A program made the position numbers and the translations under genes. Shown here in pieces: positions 36,853-47,896 of a stretch of 64,000 nucleotides of DNA. The notes under the pieces are model-generated. The model did not search any database and was not told where the DNA came from. It was given only the letters and a program-made list of their open reading frames with translations. The DNA is from Acinetobacter bouvetii (lineage in GTDB: Bacteria > Pseudomonadota > Gammaproteobacteria > Pseudomonadales > Moraxellaceae), in assembly GCF_902753875.1 (NCBI RefSeq), contig NZ_CADDTS010000048.1, forward strand, positions 124,001-188,000, read 5' to 3'. Every line of letters begins with the position of its first letter. The stretch's first letter is position 1.

Positions 36853-38136
36853 TTACATAAAGCTCAAACTGAGAGCCAGAGCTACGCCAGCACCTATCAT
36901 GGCAATTGTGTAGCCAAATATGATAGCTCGGCCAAACTGTGCCCCCCCTGTCATCCATGCAATTGTCGCTTTGCTTAACATGTTGCTCAGTGTGGCCAGC
37001 CCTAGCGCGACAGCAGCCACATTTGTTGTTAAGCCTTCAGTACTATGCAGGCGGGCAAGTGAGACTAAAATAGCATCTACGTCTGCTAGCCCAGAAATAG
37101 TCGATAATACGAAGATGCCGCTGGTGCCCAACCATTGTTTTGCTGCCGGGACCAAGACTGCCATGACAGCCAGGAAAGCAGCGAAGCTGAATGCTGTCCC
37201 AAGATCAAAAGGAGCCATTGCTTCTATTGTTCGATCGTTGTTTTCAGCGCTGGTAATTTGGCGTTGTCTCCACAATGCCATACCCAGCAGAAGGATTCCC
37301 GCAATCATCATTGCACCACCAAAAGTGCTTAGCAATGCTGGCTCAATGACGCCTATCAGCACAACCATACGAAAAAACATGATGCCACAGGCAGCCAATG
37401 TTCCAGAAATAGCAGCACTGACCATGACGGGGTGCTGGCGTGTATAGCGTGCCAGTGCGACAGTTGCAGCTGTAGAAGATGCCAAACCACCCAATAGACC
37501 TGTCCAGAATATGCCTCTTTCTGAACCGGTAAGCCGCATGGCAAAATGACCTGCCAGAGAGAGTCCGGCAATCAGGATCACTGCCCACCATAACTGGTAA
37601 GGATTTAATGCAGCAAAAGGTCCCAGACCCGTATTGGGTAAGTAGGGTAATATAACGACAGAAAGTACCAGCAACTGCAGGGATGCGGTTAATTCACGAT
37701 GCTCTATCAAGCGTAGCCAACCGTGTAAGGTTGGCTTGAGATCCAAAAATACAGCGACGATTACAGCCGCGGTTAATGCTAAAGTAACATTACCATGGGA
37801 TGCATATGCACCTAAAACTAATGTCAACAGCATCGCGATCGTCGTGGTAGCGCTTAGATTACCGGAAAGTTTTGCGGTACGCGCGTAGGACACTGTTAAT
37901 AATAAGGAAAGCCCTAATACGGCCGCGACCAGCGGCCAAGGCCCGAAGTTTGGTTGTAAATGACCGAGCACTCCTCCGAGCAATCCTGTCAATGTGAAGG
38001 TACGTAGGCCTGCTACTCGGCTGCCCTCGGGCAATTCACGATCGTGCCATCCTCGTTCTAAACCAATGAGCAGGCCGATGGCAAGTGCTGCAATAAGACC
38101 TGGTACATCTGGTGGAAGAAAAGAACTCTCCATCAT
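36853..38136 (-). CDS. MgtC/SapB-family (DUF4010) membrane protein
   Basis: 427 residues, about twelve hydrophobic segments. The MgtC-like N-terminal block [11 protein letters not shown] and the C-terminal DUF4010 half ([15 protein letters not shown]) identify the family. Function not settled; often near metal transporters. It overlaps the end of the P-type ATPase gene by 4 bp and shares its higher apparent G+C content, so the two moved together. Confidence 0.8.
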   Translation of the reverse strand: MMESSFLPPDVPGLIAALAIGLLIGLERGWHDRELPEGSRVAGLRTFTLTGLLGGVLGHLQPNFGPWPLVAAVLGLSLLLTVSYARTAKLSGNLSATTTIAMLLTLVLGAYASHGNVTLALTAAVIVAVFLDLKPTLHGWLRLIEHRELTASLQLLVLSVVILPYLPNTGLGPFAALNPYQLWWAVILIAGLSLAGHFAMRLTGSERGIFWTGLLGGLASSTAATVALARYTRQHPVMVSAAISGTLAACGIMFFRMVVLIGVIEPALLSTFGGAMMIAGILLLGMALWRQRQITSAENNDRTIEAMAPFDLGTAFSFAAFLAVMAVLVPAAKQWLGTSGIFVLSTISGLADVDAILVSLARLHSTEGLTTNVAAVALGLATLSNMLSKATIAWMTGGAQFGRAIIFGYTIAMIGAGVALALSLSFM

Positions 38137-40508
38137 AACTTTTTATTTCGCAAGCGAAGGGCATTCGTGATGACTGAAGCTGAACTAAAACTCATCGCCA
38201 AGGCCGCAATCATGGGTGACAATAACCAACCGGTAAATGGATAGAGTACGCCAGCTGCGATTGGGATACCCAAGGCATTGTAAAGGAAAGCAAACATGAG
38301 GTTCTGTTTCATGTTGCCAACAGTAGCTTCCGAAAGGGAACGGGCAACCGCGATACCGCGTAAATCCCCCTTGACCAGCGTAACTTGAGCACTATTCATT
38401 GCGACATCAGTTCCGGTCCCCATAGCGATACCGACATCAGCCTTGGCTAGTGCTGGTGCATCATTGATTCCATCGCCGGCCATTGCCACGATGCGACCTT
38501 CCTTCTGCAATTTGCTGACCAGTTCTAGTTTATCTGCGGGTTTAACTTCACCATGTACCTCATCAATACCCAGACGTGCTGCGACTGAACGGGCAGTGGT
38601 GAGACCATCTCCTGTTGCCATCACGATACGTAGTCCAGCTTCCTTCAGGGTGGCAAGTGCTTCAGGGGTACTTTTTTTGATGGGATCGGATACTGCAAGC
38701 AGGCCGGCCAATTCACCATTGATGGCTAGATGCATCACACTTGCACCTTCTGAACGCAGCTCTTCGGCTTGCGGAATCAGAGATTGTACCGAGATACCTA
38801 ATTGCTCCATCAGTGCTGTGTTGCCCAAAGCTAACTGACGATCGCCCACTTGACCTCGAACACCAATCCCTGAGCCTGATTCAAAATTATCTGGTGTTTC
38901 AAGAGACAGGCCACGTTCGTGTGCTGCATTTACAATCGCTTCGGCTAGCGGGTGTTCACTGCCTTGATCAAGACTGGCGGCTAAACGTAATACTTCAGAT
39001 TCATCGAAACCTGATGCGGCAACCACACGATCGAATACAGGGCGTCCTTCGGTCAACGTACCTGTTTTATCGATGATTAGTGTGTCAATCTTGCGCAGAT
39101 TCTCAATGGCTGCTGCATCGCGGAACAACACACCATGAGTAGCACCTTGACCCGTTGCAACCATGATAGACATTGGAGTTGCCAAGCCTAGTGCACAAGG
39201 ACAGGCAATAATGAGTACTGCCACAGCATTGATTAATGCATAAACCCAGCTCGACTCTTCTGGGCCGAACAATCCCCATCCAAAGAAGGTAAGCAAGGCA
39301 ATGGTCACTACAGCCATGACGAACCAACCTGCTACCTGATCAGCCATACGTTGCATTGGTGCTCTCGAGCGTTGAGCTTGTGCCACCATCTGTACGATCT
39401 GGGACAACATGGTACTTGAACCAATTTTCTCTGAACGCATGATCAATGAACCATTGGTATTCAGGGTAGCGCCAATGACTTTATCGCCGACACGTTTAGT
39501 GATTGGTAAAGGTTCGCCTGTCAGCATTGATTCATCTACTGAACTACTTCCTTCAGTGACTACACCATCCACAGGAACTTTTTCACCTGGGCGGATGCGA
39601 AGTAAATCTCCTACATGGACATGAGTCAGAGGAACGTCTTCCTCAGTTCCATCGGACAGAATTCGGCGAGCTGTTTTAGGAGCAAGTCCGAGTAGTGACT
39701 TAATTGCAGCAGAAGTTTGCGAACGTGCTTTTAATTCTAGTATTTGTCCCAGTAGGGTCAACGAAATAATGACCGCTGAAGCTTCAAAGTAAACAGCGAC
39801 ACGGCCCATGGAAATAAATGAGTCTGGAAAGATTTGTGGCGCTACAGTTGCAACCACACTGTAAATAAAAGCAGCCCCTGTACCTAGACCGATCAGGGTC
39901 CACATGTTCGGGCTGCGATTCACGACCGATTGCCAACCACGGGAAAAAAATGGCCAACCTGCCCAGAGTACGATCGGCAGTGACAACACTAATTCAATCC
40001 AGCTCTGAACCGCCATGTCGAACAGGTTCAGTTGATGGCCAAACATCGCCAAAAAAGTCACGACTATGGTCAGTGGCAGTGTACACCAGAAGCGTCGACG
40101 GAAATCACGTAACTCAGGATTCTCATCTTCCTCTAACTCGGGAATGAGTGGCTCCAGTGTCATTCCACATTTAGGACAGTTTCCAGGATGATCTTGTTTA
40201 ATTTCTGGATGCATTGGGCACGTATAGATGGTCGTGCCTGTTGTGCTTGTCTCATTAACGGATTGAGTAGTCTGATGATGCTGTGTATGTGCATCGGCAG
40301 TCGTCGTTGCGGGTTTAGCGATATATTGCACCGGGCTGCTATGAAACTTTGATTGACATTTATCACTGCAAAAAAAGTAAGTTTTCCCCTTAAATTCCTC
40401 ATGGTATTTCGATTCTTCAGTGACGGTCATACCACAGACTGGGTCTTTCAGTACGTCTGTTGTAGCCTGTGCCATATGGTCCTGGTTATGATTTTTTTGA
40501 TCTGACAT
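38133..40508 (-). CDS. copF: Cu/Ag P1B-type ATPase with YHS and metal-binding head
   Basis: 791 residues. A YHS domain (DPVCGMTV at about 22-29, [10 protein letters not shown]) and a heavy-metal-binding domain ([15 protein letters not shown]; about 95-118) replace HMA domains. Transport motif C436-P-C438 and phosphorylation site D480 in DKTGTLTEG, plus [11 protein letters not shown]. This is the CopF/SilP-like group that exports Cu(I)/Ag(I). The gene symbol is by group resemblance. Confidence 0.85.
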   Translation of the reverse strand: MSDQKNHNQDHMAQATTDVLKDPVCGMTVTEESKYHEEFKGKTYFFCSDKCQSKFHSSPVQYIAKPATTTADAHTQHHQTTQSVNETSTTGTTIYTCPMHPEIKQDHPGNCPKCGMTLEPLIPELEEDENPELRDFRRRFWCTLPLTIVVTFLAMFGHQLNLFDMAVQSWIELVLSLPIVLWAGWPFFSRGWQSVVNRSPNMWTLIGLGTGAAFIYSVVATVAPQIFPDSFISMGRVAVYFEASAVIISLTLLGQILELKARSQTSAAIKSLLGLAPKTARRILSDGTEEDVPLTHVHVGDLLRIRPGEKVPVDGVVTEGSSSVDESMLTGEPLPITKRVGDKVIGATLNTNGSLIMRSEKIGSSTMLSQIVQMVAQAQRSRAPMQRMADQVAGWFVMAVVTIALLTFFGWGLFGPEESSWVYALINAVAVLIIACPCALGLATPMSIMVATGQGATHGVLFRDAAAIENLRKIDTLIIDKTGTLTEGRPVFDRVVAASGFDESEVLRLAASLDQGSEHPLAEAIVNAAHERGLSLETPDNFESGSGIGVRGQVGDRQLALGNTALMEQLGISVQSLIPQAEELRSEGASVMHLAINGELAGLLAVSDPIKKSTPEALATLKEAGLRIVMATGDGLTTARSVAARLGIDEVHGEVKPADKLELVSKLQKEGRIVAMAGDGINDAPALAKADVGIAMGTGTDVAMNSAQVTLVKGDLRGIAVARSLSEATVGNMKQNLMFAFLYNALGIPIAAGVLYPFTGWLLSPMIAALAMSFSSASVITNALRLRNKKL

Positions 40509-40519
40509 AAATAATTCTC

Positions 40520-41170
40520 TTATGGTAAAGTGGTTTTATGGCCGAATTTTGGAATAAATCTCGGAGTCTGTTGAGCATAGCTGTCATAGACAGCGCCAAA
40601 CTGTTTACTCATTTCAGCCTCTTCCTTAATTGCCAAGCGGCTGTACATTAAGAGTAGGATTGGAAACATAATCAGTGTCAGTAAAGTTGGCCATTGCAAT
40701 AAAAAACCCAGCAAGATCATCACAAAAGCCACGTATTGTGGGTGACGTATACGTGCATAAGGGCCTGTGATCGCTAAAGAATGCTGACGTTGCGCGTTGT
40801 ACAGCACGTGCCATGACGTTGATAACAGGTAAAATCCATAGCCCAAGAAAACGTAACTGGCGATATGCAAAATGCCAAAATGTGGATCACCTTTTTCACC
40901 TAATAGCGTTGACCACAAGTGACCTGCATTATGAGAAAGTAAGTCAAGTTGAGGGAAGCGAGTTTGAAGCCAACCAGATAACAGGTAAATGGTTAAAGGA
41001 AAACCATACATTTCGACAAATAGAGCAATGATAAAAGCCGAAAAGGCCCCAAATGTACGCCAATCGCGCGCAGTGGAAGGTCTAAAAAAACTGAAAGCGA
41101 ACATGATAAAAACTGTTGAGTTAATGATAACCAGCGTCCATAAACCATAAGCCGATTCCGCATGATTCAT
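40520..41170 (-). CDS. Isoprenylcysteine carboxyl methyltransferase-like membrane protein
   Basis: 216 residues, five or so helices and the C-terminal ICMT/PEMT motif [14 protein letters not shown] followed by [11 protein letters not shown]. In bacteria these proteins often accompany metal P-type ATPases; the substrate is unknown. It lies 11 bp upstream of the ATPase in the same operon. Confidence 0.75.
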   Translation of the reverse strand: MNHAESAYGLWTLVIINSTVFIMFAFSFFRPSTARDWRTFGAFSAFIIALFVEMYGFPLTIYLLSGWLQTRFPQLDLLSHNAGHLWSTLLGEKGDPHFGILHIASYVFLGYGFYLLSTSWHVLYNAQRQHSLAITGPYARIRHPQYVAFVMILLGFLLQWPTLLTLIMFPILLLMYSRLAIKEEAEMSKQFGAVYDSYAQQTPRFIPKFGHKTTLP

Positions 41171-41190
41171 GATGGATCTCCTGATAAGAG

Positions 41191-41439
41191 CTATTTTTTG
41201 TTATCAGATATATCGGATTTTTTTTGCTGCGAGTGGTTATGCCCATGACCACCATGCATAAAAATATGCATCAGTGGACACGCTAAAAGGAATAAATAAG
41301 GCAAAGCACCGATAACGTGGGCTAAATGTTCCGTTAATAGAAAATAAGCTGCGATACCACCCAGCACGATTAGACCAATGGCATAACGTGTAGACCAGAA
41401 GTTAGGTACTGAATTATTTTCTTGGTGTTGGTGATTCAT
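41191..41439 (-). CDS. DUF2933 small membrane protein
   Basis: 82 residues: an N-terminal FWSTRYAIGLIVLGG, two helices and a His-rich end (CPLMHIFMHGGHGHNH). This is the DUF2933 family, common in copper/silver islands. It probably binds metal at the membrane; function unproved. Between the methyltransferase-like gene and the Met-rich gene in one operon. Confidence 0.75.
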   Translation of the reverse strand: MNHQHQENNSVPNFWSTRYAIGLIVLGGIAAYFLLTEHLAHVIGALPYLFLLACPLMHIFMHGGHGHNHSQQKKSDISDNKK

Positions 41440-41465
41440 GGTGCTTTCCCCTAATTCATGGGTAA

Positions 41466-41897
41466 CTATTTAGTTGCTGACGGAGGCATACAGTCCATCA
41501 TCATCTGCATCATGGATTGCATCATGTCCATACGTTTTTCCATCATCTGCTGACGGTCAGCCATATTTGCATTCATGCTTTGGCTGCCCATCTGTTTCAT
41601 CATACTCATACCTCCTTGCATGAGTTTCATGTGCTCAGCCATAAGTTTCTGACGTTCTTGTGGGGTTTTTGCAACCATCATCTTCTCATGCATGGCTTGC
41701 ATCGCCTTCATGTGTTGATCCATTGCAGCCATTTTATCTGTAGCAGTGGTGCTGGTAACTGTTTGCTTAATTGTTACTGCAGATGGTGCTGTTTTTTCAG
41801 GGTGGTGATCTTTGTGTTCATCGGATTGCTGTGCAAATGTATTCAATGACGCGGCTGCGATACATAAGCCCAAAAAAATGTTTTTGAATTTCATCAT
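41466..41897 (-). CDS. Met-rich periplasmic protein, copper-associated
   Basis: 143 residues: a signal peptide (IFLGLCIAAASLNTFA) and many Met residues (MAAMDQHMKAMQAMHEKMM, and MQSMMQMMMDCMPP at the end), helical. It is the promoter-proximal gene of the minus-strand ATPase operon and likely buffers Cu(I). It has no named family that I can assign. Confidence 0.65.
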   Translation of the reverse strand: MMKFKNIFLGLCIAAASLNTFAQQSDEHKDHHPEKTAPSAVTIKQTVTSTTATDKMAAMDQHMKAMQAMHEKMMVAKTPQERQKLMAEHMKLMQGGMSMMKQMGSQSMNANMADRQQMMEKRMDMMQSMMQMMMDCMPPSATK

Positions 41898-42500
41898 AAT
41901 TTTTTCCTTTAAATAATTTGGAAGTAAAAGCTATGTTTTAGTACTGAACAGAGACTAGGAATTTGACTACTAAACTGATGAAATTTTTGGTTATTCTCTG
42001 TCTCTCTTAAAAATTTTAGCACTATTAATTAATTATTTTTAAAAATGACAAAAATGTAATTTTGAGATCTTCTCGAAATATATAGTCTATGCTGAGATGA
42101 CAAAAATTTTATTTAATATTAATCTTTTAAAACTATTAAAGTTGTTATGATTTTATGTGCTTAAAAAAATAAAAATGAAATGATTAGATGACTCCAAGGC
42201 TAGTTAGAGACACATTCTTAATGTAATTTACACTGTTATTCCTTTAAAGAAAAAATACAGTTGATCAAAATAGTTTTTTATAGAAAAAAGGGTGGATAAT
42301 TTAATTATTAAACTTATTGGTATATTTATTAGATAGAAGGTAAAGAAGATTATTTTTAATATTAGGGTTTATAATCCAAATTTCAGAGTAAGGAATCTAC
42401 TACTTATATAATAGAGATTCCATCTCCAAAACAGTACTACTGTATGAATGAGTTGTATTCAATGCAGGGAAGAATGTAGATCCTTAATACTAACGGAAAA
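41898..42500. other. 603-bp intergenic region with copper box 2
   Basis: Upstream of the minus-strand copper ATPase operon. It contains a CopR/CusR-like box at 42042-42064. The rest is A+T-rich with no supported gene. Confidence 0.5.
42042..42064. promoter_or_regulatory. CopR/CusR-like box 2
   Basis: AAAATGACAAAAATGTAATT begins at 42042. It is identical over 20 or more bases to box 3 at 42947 and lies about 145 bp upstream of the Met-rich/ATPase operon start. Confidence 0.65.
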
Positions 42501-42743
42501 TTATTTTACTGAATTTTCATGTAAAGACTCATTTAATTGATCAATCACTGTCGTCCATTCACCATCAGAGTGTAGTTTTTCTTCTAAAAAATGACGTTGA
42601 GCATCAGTCCAAAAAATTGCTTGTGTTAAAAAAACATCTCCAGCTAGCTGATGGCTCTCTATGAATTTTGCAATTGCTTCTTCAGTAGAAGCTAAACCAA
42701 GCTGTTCAAATAATTTGGTCATTCTTGGACGTGTTTGAGTCAT
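42501..42743 (-). CDS. DUF2789 protein
   Basis: About 80 residues. LFEQLGLASTEEAIAKFIES, AIFWTDAQRHFLEE and a final DQLNESLHE match the DUF2789 family of unknown function. Start taken at the ATG at 42743 (MTQTRPRM); 42722 and 42758 are possible. It stands alone between two copper transcription units and need not be part of the regulon. Confidence 0.7.
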   Translation of the reverse strand: MTQTRPRMTKLFEQLGLASTEEAIAKFIESHQLAGDVFLTQAIFWTDAQRHFLEEKLHSDGEWTTVIDQLNESLHENSVK

Positions 42744-42758
42744 GTGCTTAGCCCACAA

Positions 42759-43094
42759 ATTTATATTAGATCAAATTAAACATAACATGTTTATATTTAA
42801 ACTAAAATATAAAAAATTAAATAGCTACTATTTTCTTAGACAAAATGATTACTACATTTCATAAATCAACCACCTACATAATTTGTTTGTTAAATGATCA
42901 TTATTTTTCAATAAGATTATTTTAATAGTTAAAGATTTTAAATTTTAAAAATGACAAAAATGTAATTTTGAAGTCATCGCTCTGTTTCTGTCTCTCACTA
43001 ATAATTGAAATATAAGAGGAGATGATGTGGTCTCATTAAATATAGATTTTATAAAGTCATCTCTAATGAACTAACGAATCAAGAGGAAACGTAA
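42759..43094. other. 336-bp intergenic region upstream of copC
   Basis: It contains CopR/CusR-like box 3 at 42947-42969 and the GAGGAAA ribosome site of copC at its end. No gene evident. Confidence 0.5.
42947..42969 (+). promoter_or_regulatory. CopR/CusR-like box 3, upstream of copCD
   Basis: Core TGACAAAAATGTAATTTTGA, about 125-145 bp upstream of the copC start. Nearly identical to box 2. Confidence 0.65.
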
Positions 43095-43475
43095 ATGAAA
43101 TTATTTCAAAATAAAATGACTGCTCTACGTAATGTTGTAGTAGCTGCAACGATGATTGTGGCTACTACAACTACGTTCGCTCATGTGAGTTTAGTGAGTG
43201 CGATTCCTGCGGAAAATGCATCTATCCTTAGTCAACCAAAGAACTTGACCCTTAACTTTGGTGCAGAGGTTATGTTGATGAATATTAAGTTACTGGATGC
43301 TCAGCGAAGAGATGTTCCTTTAAAATATAAAGTTACTCATGACTTAAAGAAATCCTTTGATGTCGCTCTTCCGAAACTGAAAAAAGGTAAATATACCGTT
43401 GTCTGGACAACAATGGGGAAAGATGGTCACAACATGAATGGTGAATATAGTTTCACTATCAAATCAACTAAATAA
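43095..43475 (+). CDS. copC: CopC/PcoC periplasmic copper-binding protein
   Basis: 126 residues. A signal peptide ending TTTFA is followed by the mature N-terminal His (HVSLVSAIPAENA), which serves as the Cu(II) ligand in the CopC family, then the CopC beta-barrel (TLNFGAEVML, YTVVWTTMGKDGHNMNGEYSF) with the conserved D-x-H pair. It delivers copper together with CopD. A GAGGAAA ribosome site precedes the ATG. Confidence 0.9.
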   Translation: MKLFQNKMTALRNVVVAATMIVATTTTFAHVSLVSAIPAENASILSQPKNLTLNFGAEVMLMNIKLLDAQRRDVPLKYKVTHDLKKSFDVALPKLKKGKYTVVWTTMGKDGHNMNGEYSFTIKSTK

Positions 43476-43539
43476 GAATTGATTACCTTTCAACATGTCA
43501 GTGAGGTGCTGGCATGTTGTTCTAGAATGGACAAAAATA

Positions 43540-44421
43540 ATGATTTCTGAATATTGGATGTGGGCCACTTGGTTAACTAAGGTTATTTTATATTTAAGTG
43601 TAGCTTTTGTCGTTGGTGGAGCCTTTTGCTATTTTTTACTTAGACAATATCTTGAACTAAAAGAATCGATTCTTAAATATATTACAATTGGCGCTGGATT
43701 AGGCCTAATTTCCAGTACCTTGGGATTTTTTATTCTGATTGGTAGTTTTGCCAATACTGGTATTACAGGTATGGTGGACCCCACGTATATTAATATATTG
43801 GTTAATACTCCGACGGGGTATATATACGTTCTTCGTTCTATTAGTTTTGCTCTTTTACTTCTTCTCATGGTGGTTAAACTTAACAGGAACAAAGGTCATT
43901 TTTCTATAATTGAAAGTTCAATATTTTGTATTTTACTTATCCCGATTATTTTTAGTTTTTCCCAGCTCGGACATGTCGCTAATTTAACCTTACTTGCTCA
44001 AATTTTATTATCAATCCATATTCTAGTTATGTCGTTATGGATGGGGTCTTTATATCCGTTATGGAAAACCAGCCGGGAAATAAGTGGTTTACCTTTAAAA
44101 GATCGCATGCATGTATTTGGACGTATTGCTGCTTTCATTGTTGGGATATTAATCGCCTGTGGCGCTAGTGTAGCTCTTCTTTTAATTAAAGATTTTAATA
44201 CCTTAATCAATACTGCATATGGCTATGGTTTCATGGTTAAAATGTTTTTTGTTATAAGTATTCTACTTTTAGCTGCCTTCAACAAATGGTATTTCACCCC
44301 GCGTCTTCAACATCCTAAATTCGCTAAACACCTTAGTCATGCCATTTTATTTGAGATGTTATTAGGTCTATCAATTCTATTAACAACAGGCTATATAACC
44401 ACTGTCGTGGGTATTGAATAA
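43540..44421 (+). CDS. copD: CopD/PcoD inner-membrane copper protein
   Basis: 293 residues from the ATG at 43540 (MISEYWMWATWL); the longer reading from 43495 adds an implausible N-terminus. About eight helices; conserved features include the SLWMGSLYPLW segment. Partners with CopC to move copper over the inner membrane. 65 bp after copC. Confidence 0.85.
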   Translation: MISEYWMWATWLTKVILYLSVAFVVGGAFCYFLLRQYLELKESILKYITIGAGLGLISSTLGFFILIGSFANTGITGMVDPTYINILVNTPTGYIYVLRSISFALLLLLMVVKLNRNKGHFSIIESSIFCILLIPIIFSFSQLGHVANLTLLAQILLSIHILVMSLWMGSLYPLWKTSREISGLPLKDRMHVFGRIAAFIVGILIACGASVALLLIKDFNTLINTAYGYGFMVKMFFVISILLLAAFNKWYFTPRLQHPKFAKHLSHAILFEMLLGLSILLTTGYITTVVGIE

Positions 44422-44890
44422 GAGAATTTCAAAATAAGGGAATTGAGGAAATTTAACATTACTGCATTTATCTTTTGTAGCTGAGCAATAAAGTTTCTAC
44501 TGGACTGTCAACTTACGACAATCAGAACAGTAAAATCGCATCATGAGGCATTATACATAAAGGTAGTCACCGGTTTTTAGCTTATCTTCAACCCATAACG
44601 GTCTCATCTATTCAGTTCACTACCATTGATTGAAATAACTAATCTTATAAATTTCAGAGTGATCGTAGATGACAAAAATGTCATTTTAAAGTCACATTAA
44701 TGTTGGTTAAGTACTTTTACTGTAGTCATTAGAACACTCTTCTTTGGAATACTCTGAAGAAAACTGTAAGGTTGTAAACAGACCAAGTTACAGCGAGTAA
44801 CTGATTCAGAAAAAGGCTGGTTGTATGGTGAAAGTTTAGAGTTACTGTTCTAATGTTTTAAACAAATATTTTGTTAAAAAGGAGCAACAT
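44422..44890. other. 469-bp intergenic region upstream of copZ
   Basis: It holds CopR/CusR-like box 4 at 44668-44687 and ends with the AAGGAG ribosome site of copZ. No supported gene. Confidence 0.5.
44668..44687 (+). promoter_or_regulatory. CopR/CusR-like box 4, upstream of copZ-copA
   Basis: ATGACAAAAATGTCATTTT starts at 44669. Here TGACA-AAAA-TGTCA is a perfect inverted repeat and is the copy closest to the enterobacterial CusR box. Confidence 0.7.
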
Positions 44891-45085
44891 ATGAAATTTC
44901 ACATCGCTAATATGACTTGTGGTGGTTGTGCACGCGGCATTACTACCGCAATTAAAGAGCTCGACTCGAATGCCTCACTCGATATTGATTTACAAAACCG
45001 TATTGTTGAAATCAACACAACGGTGAGTCAGGATCAAGTCATTGCCACTCTCAGTGAGCGTGGATTTACAGCTGATCCTGCTTAA
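44891..45085 (+). CDS. copZ: CopZ-like copper chaperone (HMA domain)
   Basis: 64 residues, a single HMA domain with the metal motif MTCGGCARG. Strong ribosome site AAGGAG 7 nt upstream. Carries Cu(I) to the P-type ATPase encoded 178 bp downstream. Confidence 0.9.
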   Translation: MKFHIANMTCGGCARGITTAIKELDSNASLDIDLQNRIVEINTTVSQDQVIATLSERGFTADPA

Positions 45086-45263
45086 TCTCTGTTAGAGTAA
45101 CAGTGGGAATTCCTTACCACTTTTACTCTCTCTTATTTTCCTCATCGTACAGATAAAACCTGTACTTGCTTGAAATAAAAGTAATCCCTGAATTCCCCCT
45201 AATCTTGGTTCGAGCTGATCTTCGCATATAGAACTCAGCATATCTAAATGATAGAGATCGTAT

Positions 45264-47741
45264 ATGAGTACCGAAATGACTGATACGCCACACTACAGTG
45301 AAACATTAGAGATTGAGGGGATGACATGTGCTTCTTGTGTAGGCCGTGTGGAAAAAGCTTTAAAATCTGTTGAGGGTGTTGAATCGGCTCATGTAAATCT
45401 GGCTACCGAAAAAGCAGTCATTTATGCGCATCAACCACTTGATCGCGCTACTTTAATTAAAGCCGTAGAAAAAGCAGGCTACGAAGTGGAAGCGCTGCAA
45501 CCAATAGAGCTTACGATTGAGGGTATGTCATGTGCTTCTTGTGTAGGTCGAGTAGAAAAAGCCTTAAAATCTGTTGAGGGTGTGGAATCAGCACATGTAA
45601 ATCTGGCTACTGAAAAAGCGACTATTCAGGCAAGCTCATCTGTCACTCGTGACTCGTTAATTCAGGCTGTCACCAAAGCAGGGTTTGAAGCAAAGTCAGT
45701 TCATCAAACTACGGAAAGCTTTCAAGATAAAAAGAATATTGAATTAGAAAAACTTAAAAAAGATTTAATTTTGTCAGTCTTATTGACTCTACCCGTTTTT
45801 ATTTTAGAAATGGGATCACACCTGATTCCCGCCTTTCATACGTTTATGATGGATAACATTGGCCAACAAAATAGCTGGTTAATGCAATTTTTCTTGACCA
45901 CAGTAGCATTAATTTTTCCAGGCCGACGCTTCTTCAAAAAGGGCATCCCAAGTTTATTCCGCTTAGCACCAGACATGAATTCCTTGGTGGCTGTAGGAAC
46001 ATTGGCTGCTTATCTTTATTCAGTGGTTGCTACTTTCTTTCCAAGTGTCCTGCCACAAGGCACGGTCAATGTTTATTATGAAGCTGCAGCGGTTATTATC
46101 ACTTTAATTCTATTAGGTAGATTTTTTGAAGCCAAGGCAAAAGGCCGAACGTCTTTAGCAATTCAACATCTAGTTGGAATGCAGCCTAAAGTTGCCAGAA
46201 TACAGCTCAATAATCAGGTGATAGAAGTTCCGATTGCCGAAGTTCAAACAGGAACGATTGTAGAGATTAGACCAGGTGAGCGTATCCCTGTCGATGGTGA
46301 AGTTATTCACGGCCAAAGTTTTATTGATGAATCCATGATTACTGGCGAGCCTACGCCCGTTGAAAAAACGATAGGCTCTACTGTGGTAGGAGGAACAATT
46401 AACCAAAGTGGTAGCTTAAATATCAAAGCCACCTCTGTTGGTAGTTCATCAGTGCTTTCTCAAATCATCCGAATGGTTGAACAGGCACAGGGTTCCAAGC
46501 TGCCTATTCAGGCATTGGTTGATAAAATTACCATGTGGTTTGTACCTGTAGTAATGGGTCTCTCTCTTTTAACTTTTCTTACGTGGTTTATCTTCGGCCC
46601 TGAACCAGCCCTAACTTTTAGTTTAGTGAACGCGGTTGCTGTACTCATTATTGCATGTCCTTGTGCGATGGGACTTGCAACGCCTACATCAATCATGGTG
46701 GGAACTGGGCGGGGTGCTGAAATGGGGGTTTTATTTCGTAAAGGTGAAGCTTTACAGCTGCTCAAAGAAACTAAAGTGGTTGCAGTTGATAAAACAGGGA
46801 CTCTGACTGAAGGGAAACCAGTTTTAACCGATCTGCATGTCTTAGAAGGTTTTGAATACAATGCCGTACTTTCACTGATGGCAGCCGTTGAATCAAAGTC
46901 TGAGCACCCTATTGCTCGAGCAATTGTACAAGCAGCTATAGATAAGGAATTAATCCTGTCTCCTATTGCTGATTTTAAATCAGTGACTGGCTACGGAATA
47001 GAAGCGAAGGTTTCTGAGCATTTGGTTCATATTGGTGCAGATCGATATATGGAAAAACTAAGTTTGAATCCTAATGTTTTTTCTCAATTTTCGGATCGTT
47101 TGGGAGAAGAAGGAAAAACCCCTCTCTATGTTGCGATTGACCAGAAACTTGCTGCCATTATTGCTGTAGCAGATCCAATTAAAGAATCAACATTTGCTGC
47201 AATTGAAGCGTTACATCAGTTAGGTTTAAAGGTTGCCATGATTACAGGTGATAACCGTCATACAGCTCAAGCGATTGCAAAAAAACTAGGTATTGATGAG
47301 GTTATTGCAGAAGTCTTACCTGAAGGTAAAATAGAGGCCGTTAAAAAATTAAAAAATCAATATGGTAAACTCGCATATGTTGGAGATGGCATTAATGATG
47401 CCCCTGCACTTGCAGAAGCAGATATTGGTTTAGCGATAGGTACAGGTACAGACGTAGCTATTGAAGCTGCTGATGTGGTTTTGATGTCTGGCAACCTGAA
47501 AGGAGTGCCGAATGCTATCGCTTTAAGCAAAGCGACTATAACCAATATTCGTGAAAATTTATTTTGGGCATTTGTTTACAATGCAGCTCTGATTCCTATT
47601 GCAGCAGGTGTACTTTATCCGCAATTTGGACTGCTACTTTCTCCTGTATTTGCTGCTGGTGCAATGGCTCTCTCGTCAATATTTGTACTAGGAAATGCTT
47701 TACGATTAAAACGTTTTAAAGCCCCCCTTGCAATTATTTAA
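45264..47741 (+). CDS. copA: Cu(I) P1B-type ATPase with two HMA domains
   Basis: 825 residues. Two N-terminal HMA domains with CxxC (C22/C25 and C90/C93) that are almost identical to each other, then the P1B core: C465-P-C467 in the transport helix, D509 in [19 protein letters not shown]. Exports cytoplasmic Cu(I). It follows the copZ chaperone, which has its own copper box upstream. This is a different gene from the oxidase also named copA at 32293. Confidence 0.95.
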   Translation: MSTEMTDTPHYSETLEIEGMTCASCVGRVEKALKSVEGVESAHVNLATEKAVIYAHQPLDRATLIKAVEKAGYEVEALQPIELTIEGMSCASCVGRVEKALKSVEGVESAHVNLATEKATIQASSSVTRDSLIQAVTKAGFEAKSVHQTTESFQDKKNIELEKLKKDLILSVLLTLPVFILEMGSHLIPAFHTFMMDNIGQQNSWLMQFFLTTVALIFPGRRFFKKGIPSLFRLAPDMNSLVAVGTLAAYLYSVVATFFPSVLPQGTVNVYYEAAAVIITLILLGRFFEAKAKGRTSLAIQHLVGMQPKVARIQLNNQVIEVPIAEVQTGTIVEIRPGERIPVDGEVIHGQSFIDESMITGEPTPVEKTIGSTVVGGTINQSGSLNIKATSVGSSSVLSQIIRMVEQAQGSKLPIQALVDKITMWFVPVVMGLSLLTFLTWFIFGPEPALTFSLVNAVAVLIIACPCAMGLATPTSIMVGTGRGAEMGVLFRKGEALQLLKETKVVAVDKTGTLTEGKPVLTDLHVLEGFEYNAVLSLMAAVESKSEHPIARAIVQAAIDKELILSPIADFKSVTGYGIEAKVSEHLVHIGADRYMEKLSLNPNVFSQFSDRLGEEGKTPLYVAIDQKLAAIIAVADPIKESTFAAIEALHQLGLKVAMITGDNRHTAQAIAKKLGIDEVIAEVLPEGKIEAVKKLKNQYGKLAYVGDGINDAPALAEADIGLAIGTGTDVAIEAADVVLMSGNLKGVPNAIALSKATITNIRENLFWAFVYNAALIPIAAGVLYPQFGLLLSPVFAAGAMALSSIFVLGNALRLKRFKAPLAII

Positions 47742-47896
47742 CCATTTTTTATATACATTTAAAGTTTTGTTGGCTTTACTTTATATATTTGGAAATGGTC
47801 TAAGCCATGTTGGCTTTTATTAAATATCATACAGTTGATATTCTAATTATTTGAGAGGTGAACCGTACCGGGTTTGTCGGAGACTTTTTATTTAAG

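Noticed and set aside
36920..37447. Long antisense frames opposite the MgtC and P-ATPase genes (also 38443-39076)
   Set aside because: They mirror the codon bias of the G+C-richer sense genes and have no family features.
41517..41849. His-rich plus-strand frame as a metal-binding protein
   Set aside because: It is the complement of Met/Gln codons in the real Met-rich minus-strand gene, which has a signal peptide.
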